NCBI RefSeq assembly: GCF_024679245.1
Contig: NC_090179.1
Location: 680,501-744,500, forward strand
DNA: 64,000 bases
Reading direction: 5' to 3'
DNA from: Pseudorasbora parva
Lineage: Eukaryota > Chordata > Actinopteri > Cypriniformes > Gobionidae
Numbering within the stretch: position 1 is the stretch's first letter; each line of letters starts with the position of its first letter. Both the position numbers and the translations under genes were made by a program. Shown piece after piece: positions 56,704-64,000 of the stretch. The notes beneath the pieces are model-generated. The model was not told the origin of the DNA and searched no databases. It saw only the letters and a program-made list of their open reading frames with translations.

Positions 56704-57556
56704 TTACTGGTCACTTATAAATCCTTCTAAAACCTTGGCTAAAGCAGATAGCTTAGATATTGGCCTATAATTGTTTGGATTTGATCGGTCCCCACTCTTT
56801 AATAAAGGAGTGACATATGCTGACTTCCATACACTCAGTATTAATCCAGTTTCAATAGTCAGATTGAAAATGTGTGTCAAAGGTTCTGCAATATGTTCAG
56901 CATCAATTTTTAAAAAGTAGGGATCCAACCCATCCGGACCAGCAGATTTCTTAGCATTTAGCCCTCTAAGAGCATCACATACCTCCTGTGTTGAAATAGG
57001 AACAAGTTTAAAATTGATTGGTACATTTTCCCTAAACAAAGAGTAGTCCTCTGGTCTCCTCTGTTGTTGTGTTGCATGCTCAAACAACAACCCAGAAGAT
57101 ATAAAGTGCTGATTTAGGGAATCTAGCATATTTTTCCTATCTGTAATAATTTTATCATTGAACTTCAATATATTGGGTATTACAGCATCCCGAGAGTCAG
57201 AAGAAAGTGATTTTATAACTTTCCAAAATTTAGAAGGATTAGCTTTAGGATTAGGATTAGGATTAGAACTATCACATAATTCATGTACATAAAAATCAGG
57301 TTTTGCTTTACGTATTTGAGAGACACATTTGTTTCTCAGGTGCCTAAAATGTTGCCAGTCTGAGATATTTTTCGATTTCTGCCATTGACCAAGCAAGATT
57401 GCGGTCATGAATTAAATCAGACAATTTCTCTGAAAACCACGGATTATCACGCACTTTAACCTTATATTTCCTAAAAGGAGCATGCTTGTTTATAATGTCC
57501 AAAAATAGTGCTTTAAAATATTTAAATGCTATTTCAGGCTCCGGTATCAAAATCAC
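56704..57556 (-). pseudogene. LINE ORF2 linker and RT N-terminus
   Basis: The 57344-57556 frame has FRKYKVKVRDNPWFSEKLSD. The 56704-57408 frame has NPSKFWKVIKSLSSDSRDAV, AKKSAGPDGLDPYFLKI, SVWKSAYVTPLLKSGDRSNP and NNYRPISKLSALAKVLEGFI, stopping at SDQ. They are in different frames, with a shift near 57390. Confidence 0.85.
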
Positions 57557-57627
57557 CCTGGTCCAGTCGCAGAGATTAAGATCAATAAAAAAAGCTTGTT
57601 TACAAAACGACTTCAGATTTCTCTTAA

Positions 57628-58311
57628 TTATAATACGCGGTTTACATTTTGATATCTTGGTATCCTCACACCAGCAATAACGCAGTGATCACTCATATCA
57701 TTTGCAAAAACAGCAGTAGATTTATATTTCTGCGGTACATTTGTTAAGAACAAATCAAGGAGCGTAGACTTTTCAGGATGTTTCAGATTTGGCCTAGTTG
57801 GTGAATCTATAATTTGAGTCAGAGTCGCTGAATCACAAAAACCTTTAATTTGATCAGATGCAGATGTTAGCCAGTCCCAATTTAAGTCCCCCATTAGAAC
57901 CAATTCTGTATATTTTATAACTGACAAACAATCAGACAATGAGGACAATGTGTCCTTTAGCGCAGAAGGAGGTCTATAACATCCCGCAACTGTCAAAGTA
58001 TAATTCTGTGATAATTCAATTTTCAACAATAGCAATTAAAATTGTCTAGGCACAGACTTAGATAATTGTACTGTTGCATGCAAACAATTTTTTACATAGA
58101 TCGCCACTCCTCCGCCTTTAGTGCAACGATCAGTACGAAATAAATTATACCCCTCCATATAAATATAACTATCAGGGGTGGATCTACCCAGCCAAGTCTC
58201 AGATAACACTAGGGTTGGGAATCGTGAGAAATTTTCCGGTTCCGGTTCCGATTCCGGTTCCATTAAAATTATTAAACAAATAGTCGTTAAGGAAAATGGC
58301 ACAATACGCAA
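57628..58311 (-). pseudogene. LINE endonuclease, frameshifted and interrupted
   Basis: LSETWLGRSTPDSYIYMEGY and RCTKGGGVAIYVKN lie in the 58036-58311 frame. VAGCYRPPSA, VLMGDLNWDWLTSASDQIKG and SDHCVIAGVRIPR (SDH catalytic block) lie in the 57628-58035 frame. The residues before LSETWLG continue beyond the hAT insertion at 58706-58744. Confidence 0.85.
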
Positions 58312-58705
58312 CTTTAAACAATCCTTTTTTGTGTTTTATTACTTGCTCTCAAATGAATTTATAGGTTGGCAATGTCAAAAAAAAAAGTCCTGTACTATAC
58401 ATATATTACAGGATTAATCGAGCCATATGGAATTTATGGAAATTAAAATAAACATGTTCAAATTAACACCTCTGAAATTGTCTTATTACATTTTCTCTCT
58501 CTGTTTTAGGGATGTTAACCGATGACTGTTTGACCCATGGTTGACCGTATCAACGTTAACTGATCAAAGTTAAAAAGCTTCGCACACACATTGCACCACC
58601 AGAACCGTTTTCGAAACCGACACTCAGGAATTTCGCGCGATTCTGGTATTTTTCAAAAATCAGTATCGGTTCTGCATAAGAACCGGTTCTCGGTTCCCAA
58701 CCCTA
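58210..58705. mobile_element. hAT-type MITE, 496 bp, in the LINE endonuclease
   Basis: Ends TAGGGTTGGGAA and TTCCCAACCCTA, flanked by the 8-bp duplication GATAACAC (58202-58209 and 58706-58713). The GGTTCCGGTT and AACCGGTTCTCGG subterminal repeats are typical. Removing it with one GATAACAC restores the codons before LSETWLG. Confidence 0.9.
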
Positions 58706-58744
58706 GATAACACCATTATATCAACATTAAGAGTAATTTCTTTT

Positions 58745-58996
58745 ACTTTTTGAAAGAATTGTTTTATTTTTTTATTTATTTAGATAGGGACAGTGCATAT
58801 TAATGAACATCAGTACAAGTACACAATGTAAATATGCTAGAGTTAGCACCACAGCTAATTTTCATCTATTGTCCTTAGGCAGATAACAAACAAAAACAAG
58901 CACGCATACACACCCTCAATAGTTTGAGGGACACAGAACACACTAACAGCAAAACACTAACAGCAACAATAAAAACCGAATATATGAACAAATAAT
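58745..58996 (-). mobile_element. 3' end of a second LINE, continued at 63099-64000
   Basis: TTTATTTAGATAGGGACAGT and GCATATTAATGAACATCAG form a LINE 3' terminal region on the minus strand. It is cut at 58996 by a solo LTR and resumes at 63099, with ATAAT duplicated at both junctions. Confidence 0.75.
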
Positions 58997-59300
58997 TGTC
59001 ACGTTAAACCCACGAGAAAACAGGTGCGAGGACTCAAGTGCAAAGATTGTATTTATTGTAACAAAAAGATACATAAACACAAAACAAAAACCCACAATGG
59101 GGCAAAACACATAATCAGACAACACAAATAAACTACAAAAACCATACCAGCGGTGAAACGGAAGACGTAGACATACAAGGATCCAACAACAGACTGACAA
59201 ACACAAGAAGCTATAAAGGGAAGAAATCAAGAGGGGAATCAGGGAACACAGGTGGGGCCAATAAACACTAATCTGAAAACAAGGGGGAGGGATCTGACAA

Positions 59301-60472
59301 TAGCTGTGTCTCATTTCAGAAGGCTACGTCCTCCGGAGGTCGCATTCGAAGGGTGCATACGTCATAAGGCCGTCTCATTTCAAAAAAGTGAGCAGTGCTG
59401 CGTTCCAGTTCATTTTTATCATGCCCTTCACTCGCAAACTTCCCTCCACGTTGCATGAGTGCCCACTACTGGCAGAAACTTTGCAATGGACTGAACTGGA
59501 ACGCCCTAAGCCCTTGATCACTTGGAATCCACTATGGAGTTGATTTATTATTTATTTTTTTGCTTTACGAAATTGTTTAATGCAGCATTCTATATGTATA
59601 TGGATGTGTTTGGGTTGTTTTAAATGTTTTTAAAAATATCATAGAGTTGTTTGTGGTGGGGTAAATTAAACACGATATGTGGTGACGTCACAATCGCGTT
59701 GCATTGTGGTATATGAAGCTGCCTGAAGTGTACATATGAAGTAGACTCGCTCACTCTGTCAAAATCGAGGGAGCAAGGGTCTGTCCATATAAACTTCCCT
59801 TGTCCACTTCACGAAGTGGAACGCACTTCAAAATGGCGGCGGGGATTCCCCCAAGGGGAAGTGCTTAGGGAAGTTTGCAAGTTTGCGTGTCTTAAAGTGG
59901 AGTGGAACGCAGCACTGGACTCTCCAAATGCGCCCTCCGAATGCGTCCTTCTTTCACAGGAATTCGGAGTGTGCATGAGGTGTATCCTTCACGGCTGGAG
60001 ATAACCCACAATTCTTTGCGTCTCCGTTAACAACCGTCATTTTTTTTAATGTTATATGAAAAAACGGCACCACCGCCAGATATACATGCGAGCGTAGGTG
60101 TGGTGTTTAAAATAATTAGTTCAAGCTTTTTTTTTTTTTTTTTTAAGCTCTATTACCTCAAACAGATAGTTTTGGTAAGCAGGATTACAACTGTTTAGTG
60201 CATTTTAAACGTTTAGAACAGTACATTGCTGTCAAGACAAGAAACATTTCATAGTCATTTTCAAGTTACAAATAATTTTCATTCATATAACTGCCGTGAG
60301 AGCGCAACGAGGCTGAACTTGTTGGCATAGCAACGTTATACTTCCTGCCTGTGTGTCCTACAAAGGACGTCTCGTTTAATTCTGATTGAGGACACTCCTT
60401 ATACTGCATCCCACACAGGACGTGTCCTACGGAGAACACAGCCTTCGAAATGCAACGAAATGAGACACAGCT
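59301..60472. mobile_element. DNA transposon with TAGCTGTGTCTCATTTC termini
   Basis: Left TAGCTGTGTCTCATTTCAGA, right CGAAATGAGACACAGCTA, with subterminal CCTCCGGAGGTCGCATTCGA and TCCTACGGAGAACACAGCC in inverse. No convincing target duplication. It contains another element at 59393-59917. Confidence 0.7.
59393..59917. mobile_element. nested MITE with CAGTGCTGCGTTCCA termini, 525 bp
   Basis: Left CAGTGCTGCGTTCCAGTTCA, right GAGTGGAACGCAGCACTG. Subterminal GCAAACTTCCCT and AGGGAAGTTTGC match in inverse. The interior includes AAAATGGCGGCGGGG, a YY1-like motif. No target duplication seen. Confidence 0.7.
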
Positions 60473-60510
60473 ACAGACACCAGCACATGCTCAACATAAC
60501 AAAACCCACA
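59918..60510. other. remainder of the 59301 element and LTR stub; no gene
   Basis: Contains a poly-T run at 60128-60144 and sequence mirrored at the element's left side. No ORF of interest. Confidence 0.4.
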
Positions 60511-61029
60511 CACAGTAAATTCCCCGGTGTTGAATTAACACCGGTCGGTGTTCATATGGGAACCACCAGCAGGGTGTTAAAGTAACATGAAGCAGTGTTA
60601 GAATTAATAAGACACATAAGTGATTAATTAAGGGTTGATTGTTTGATTATTAATGACACCTGATGATAATGAGCAGAATCACTGAAGGAAAGATGTTGCT
60701 GTTTTCTTGACATGTTTGGTCACCATTATGGAGATCAGTGTTTCCTTTAGTTGGCCAGTTTGCCTCTTGGCTTCTGAGATCAGTTTGTGATTTAAGCAAT
60801 TGTGTATTTTAAACACTTAGTTTGTTGTGAAAACAATATTGCTTTCATCATCATAAAACAAGATGTTATCTTAACTTCTCATTGATCAAAACAGGTTTCT
60901 TGATGTTAATTGATGATATTCACCAACAATAATTTCTTTTAACTAATAAAACAGTCTGAATTGTTATTTTTATTTAAAAAAAAAATGGTGTTACTTATTT
61001 TAGATCCACACACAAATCAGGAATCAGCA

Positions 61030-62438
61030 CACTCTAAAAAATAATTCAGTGGCTTAGTAAATATCACAGTAATAATTAACTTTATTAACTAAAACCATCA
61101 AGTAAATTATATTGAGAGATTTTATTAAGTTAAACATACCAAAATAATTGACTAAAAATCCAACAGTTAATTTTGTCTAAAATTTATAGTTATATTTAAG
61201 TTTTTTTCACTAAAATAATTTAGTATTCAAATAACCAATTATTTATTTTAAATATACTTAATACATTTGTGAAATTTATTTCAAAATATTTGAGAATGGA
61301 GAATTAAACCGATCTGTTTCAAGAACCACAAATATTACTTAATTAAAATCAAGATTATAAATATTTAACACACACTGAAGAAATTGAGTAAGTTTACTCG
61401 ATTAAAACAATGCACCCCTCCCCCACCCTCTGACGCCACGACAGCTCGCCGGTTGAGTGAGTGCGGATATTTGAATTCTCCTCAGTCACCAGAGCAGTTT
61501 CTTCTTCTCAGCGTCGCAGAATTGGGGCATTTCCTCTGTGAAATTCAGGTTTGTATGTTTTGTTTTATCTATATAATCATTACTGTGCTAAAAGGCATTT
61601 TATTTAATTCAAAACAACATACAGGGACAATGTGAGTCACCTTAAGTTAACGTGTGACGTTGGTCTTTGAAACGCCTGCTGTGTTGCTCAAAACACACAA
61701 CTTTATTCGTAAAGATAATGAATATAATGAATTTGGATGATAAAATCTTATTAAAACTGGGCACTGTTTGTTTATTGTCAGGTTATGGAGTCTGGCGCCT
61801 CGCAGCATCTTTCATCTACGAATGAAACGCAGGACAGCGGTCTCGAGTTCAAAGTCCACCCGCGGACCGCTAACGTTAGTCAATCTCAGGCTCGAGAAAG
61901 TCAGCGCTGATACGGTGGAAATGGGATAACAGGCAATCAATAACACTGATTACACTTGAATTAACTGTTACTTTTAAATGTTTAATTTTTACTTCTAAAA
62001 TGTTTGTTACATGATTTTAAATGTAAAATAACTGTTATTCTTAATATGTCAAAACAGTATATGCTGTAACGTTACTCGTCGACAATAAAGGCCATGTCAT
62101 GTATAAGTTTGTTTGTGTGCACTGTGGAGTATTTTACAAAGGTTTAGAGGAAATTAAAGTTATACTATACAAGTTAGTAATACTCATAAATAAAAACAGT
62201 TCATATTAGTCATAAATATTGGTTTTTAAATGCTTTTTACCCATTTTTTTCTACTCAATTGAATTTGTTAATGTAACAAATGCAGTTACTCAGATCTACT
62301 TAATTTTTTTACTTACATTTACTCAGATCATATGGTGTCTATAATTGATTTCACTGCTTAAAAATTTACTCAATATTTTTAGTGTAAAAATGTTTCACCA
62401 AAAAAATTGAGTAAATCATAGTATTAGTTTTTAGAGTG
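61030..62438. mobile_element. CACTA-like element, 1.41 kb, same termini as 977-3640
   Basis: Begins CACTCTAAAAAATAATTCAG and ends TAGTTTTTAGAGTG, flanked by CA on both sides. The first 20 bases match the 977 element in 17-18 positions. It carries an exon-like unit (61384-62089). Confidence 0.75.
61384..62089 (+). other. exon-like transcription unit inside the transposon, with a 41-codon ORF
   Basis: A GC-rich stretch ends AAATTCAG|GTTTGT at 61548/61549. After a 233-base gap TTTATTGTCAG (ends 61781) precedes GTTATGGAG. From ATG 61785 an ORF of 41 codons (MESGASQHLSSTNETQDSGL...) ends at TGA 61908-61910, and AATAAA lies at 62084-62089. The upstream exon is open in the same phase but has no ATG in that frame, so it would be 5' UTR. 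The protein is unrecognised. It may be a captured host exon pair or the vestige of a transposase transcript. Confidence 0.35.
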
Positions 62439-62442
62439 CATA

Positions 62443-62568
62443 TGAATCTCAACAATGGTGACACACTTAAATGCTGCAATGTATGCTGGGAGCTATGGTT
62501 TTTAGACTGTAGTGGCTCCGAGAATGCATTACAGCATGAAAGCGTGTCACCGTTGTTGAGATTCATTG
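62443..62568. repeat. short hairpin with about 25-base arms
   Basis: GAATCTCAACAATGGTGACA at 62443 is mirrored by GTGTCACCGTTGTTGAGATT at 62542. It lies inside the 60511-63065 element, just outside the nested one. Confidence 0.7.
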
Positions 62569-63098
62569 GCTGATTCTTGATGTTTCTGTGTTTGGATAAA
62601 GATTATTTTTCAGAATGTTTGATCTGTGGCGAGGAAGCACTTGAATATAATCTGTAAAGAGTTAAATAATTTAAGCCTGGATGAGTTTAATCAACACTTT
62701 CTTATGATGAACCAAGGTTTATCACCTGATAATCTTTGGTTAAACTTATTTTGTAACTAATTATGTGTTTTGATAAACACTGTTACACAAACTGACATCA
62801 GAAGCCAAGAGGCAAACTGCCCAACTAAAGGAAACACTGATCACCATAATGGTGACCAAACATTTCAAGAAAACAGCACGATCTTTCCTTCAGTGATTCT
62901 GCTCATTATCATCAGGTGTCATCATTAATCAAACAATCATCCCTCAGTAAATCACTTAAGTGTCTTATTAACTCTAACACTGCTTCAGTGTTACTTTAAC
63001 ACCCTGCTGGTTGTTCCCATATGAACACCGACCGGTGTTAATTCAACACCGGGGAATTTACTGTGCATGTGCACACAAGACAGGACAGGCATGTGACA

Positions 63099-64000
63099 AT
63101 AATCAAGTAATCGTCACACATAAAAAGTTCATGAGGTAGTTTAAGAATGCGTGCATCTTTGGTTTTCTAAAAGCCATATTTTTGAATGAGTTTTAAAATT
63201 AGTGTATGATGGACAGGCCCTTATTGTGGTGGGTAGGCTATTCCAATATTTACTTCCCTTTACTTACAAGACAGTTTGTCCAAATGTAGTGCGCCTAAAA
63301 GGTCTCCTTTTAGAGAGGCCCTTGTTCTACCATCACTCTCAGTTCTCTTAAAAAAATTATTCAGTGAGGGAGGGGCAAGATGATGAATAGTCTTATAGAC
63401 AAAGCAGGCGTACTTAAAATTTATACAATTTTCAAAATTCTATAATTTATGTTTTTCCAGTATGGTACAGACTGACAGCGGTTTTTTATCAAAAATTGTA
63501 ATGGCTCTTTTGAAGAGTACTTCAATAGGCTTAAGTGTTGTTAGTATATTAGTTAAGTGTTGTTATATTAGTTAGTGACCAATTTGTAAAACAGTACTCA
63601 AAATGTGAGAATATCATTGTGTGTAAATACATTCTGGCAGCACTTAGACTGAGAAATGGCCTGATTTGTTTGAAATTCTGTAAATTGAATTTAACCTTAT
63701 TTGCTACCCTTTTTATGTGGCTTTTAAATGTTAAGTTACAGTCCAAAGTCATCCCCGAATATTTAAATTCCTTTAAAATTTGTATCTCCTCTCCTCTAAG
63801 AAACATGTTAGACTGTATCACCTTTGTGTTTTTTTTTGAAAATATCATGCAAACAGTCTTGTGGGTGTTCAAATGAAGACAAGACCTAGTAAGCCAATAA
63901 TCAATACGGACCATTGCAGATGTAAGAATAGATGAAACCTCCTGATAGTTTTTGCCATATGTGTAAATTACAGCATCATCTGCATACATCTGGATGTTAA
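63099..64000 (-). mobile_element. second LINE, body (continues past the window end)
   Basis: It continues the 3' UTR cut at 58996. The 3' UTR spans about 63104-63548 and the RT C-terminal half starts at 63549. The element extends beyond 64000. Confidence 0.75.
63549..63989 (-). CDS. LINE reverse transcriptase C-terminal part, incomplete at window end
   Basis: Starts with MYADDAVIY, the catalytic motif, then DYWLTRSCLHLNTHKTVCMI, FLRGEEIQILKEFKYSGMTL and DCNLTFKSHIKRVANKVKFN, ending FEYCFTNWSLTNITTLN. The order matches the palm-thumb region of L2/CR1-like ORF2. Upstream codons lie outside the window. The frame is open here, but the rest of the domain is not visible. Confidence 0.85.
   Translation of the reverse strand: MYADDAVIYTYGKNYQEVSSILTSAMVRIDYWLTRSCLHLNTHKTVCMIFSKKNTKVIQSNMFLRGEEIQILKEFKYSGMTLDCNLTFKSHIKRVANKVKFNLQNFKQIRPFLSLSAARMYLHTMIFSHFEYCFTNWSLTNITTLN

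Larger units (their letters stand above)
55915..58744 (-). mobile_element. minus-strand LINE (L2/CR1-like), internally deleted and 5'-truncated
   Basis: The 3' UTR holds ACCAGGAAATAATCCCATTG and TCTTTTTCAAGGGAGTCCTG, a phrase shared by many fish LINE tails. The order on the minus strand is endonuclease (58744-57628), linker and RT start (57556-56704), an abrupt deletion, then the C-terminal domain (56676-56182). A 496-bp hAT MITE interrupts the endonuclease. The 5' end stops near 58744, where another LINE 3' end begins. Confidence 0.85.
60511..63065. mobile_element. CACTA-like element with about 280-bp inverted termini
   Basis: Begins CACAGTAAATTCCCCGGTGT and ends with the inverse at 63065. 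The arms remain alignable to about 60790 and 62790 (for example CACCATTATGGAGATCAGTG against CACTGATCACCATAATGGTG). Flanking dinucleotide CA on both sides. No transposase. A second element lies inside at 61030-62438. Confidence 0.75.
58997..63098. mobile_element. solo LTR (about 0.37 kb of own sequence) carrying two nested DNA transposons
   Basis: Begins TGTCACGTTAAACCC and ends GGCATGTGACA, with TG...CA ends, inverted TGTCAC/GTGACA and a 5-bp target duplication ATAAT (58992-58996 and 63099-63103). LTR sequence is 58997-59300, about 60473-60510 and 63066-63098; the rest is inserted. No coding region of the LTR element remains. Confidence 0.8.

Overview
The window looks like gene-poor, repeat-dense chromosomal DNA from a teleost fish, most likely a cyprinid. 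The basis is a spliced P2Y12-group receptor gene plus fish-type transposons: DIRS1-like elements, L2/CR1-like LINEs, Ty3/Gypsy LTR elements, Tc1-like elements, TTAA- and TTA-flanked MITEs, and long (CA)n, (GA)n and (TTTC)n tracts. There is no bacterial, plasmid or phage signature. Family names are from memory and were not searched.

Layout. 1-3985: two minus-strand LINE fragments, one split by a 2.66 kb CACTA-like element with a 2-bp target duplication. 5134-14608, plus strand: a broken transposon-type ORF, then a multi-exon gene of a multicopy fish family (SAMD3-like). Its exon phases agree throughout but it has one in-frame stop, and a 4 kb DIRS1-like element sits in one intron. 14.9-20.4 kb: MITEs, foldbacks and microsatellites. 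21.1-30.7 kb: a scrambled pile of Gypsy-type remnants with primer-binding sites, a polypurine tract, a 196-bp inverted duplication of pol and a Harbinger-like MITE inside RNase H.

34.2-48.9 kb: the one clear host gene, a P2Y12/13/14-group receptor closest by eye to P2RY13, in two coding exons (34770-35471 and 47325-47660, 345 aa). The 11.85 kb intron between them holds an almost full-length L2-like LINE with an exact 276-bp tandem duplication in its endonuclease, a truncated DIRS element with a partial tyrosine recombinase, and several inverted-repeat elements.

49.5-64 kb: nested MITEs, a complete Tc1-like transposon with a damaged transposase, a second Tc1 fragment, a Gypsy 5' LTR-PBS-gag remnant, two minus-strand LINEs, and a nested stack: LINE, solo LTR (5-bp target duplication), two DNA transposons, and a further element inside each. 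The innermost 1.4 kb element carries exon-like sequence with donor, acceptor, a 41-codon ORF and a poly(A) signal.

Apart from the receptor, and possibly the SAMD3-like gene, the coding potential belongs to mobile elements, nearly all visibly broken. Several insertion times can be ordered because removing an insert rejoins the host ORF or leaves an exact target duplication.
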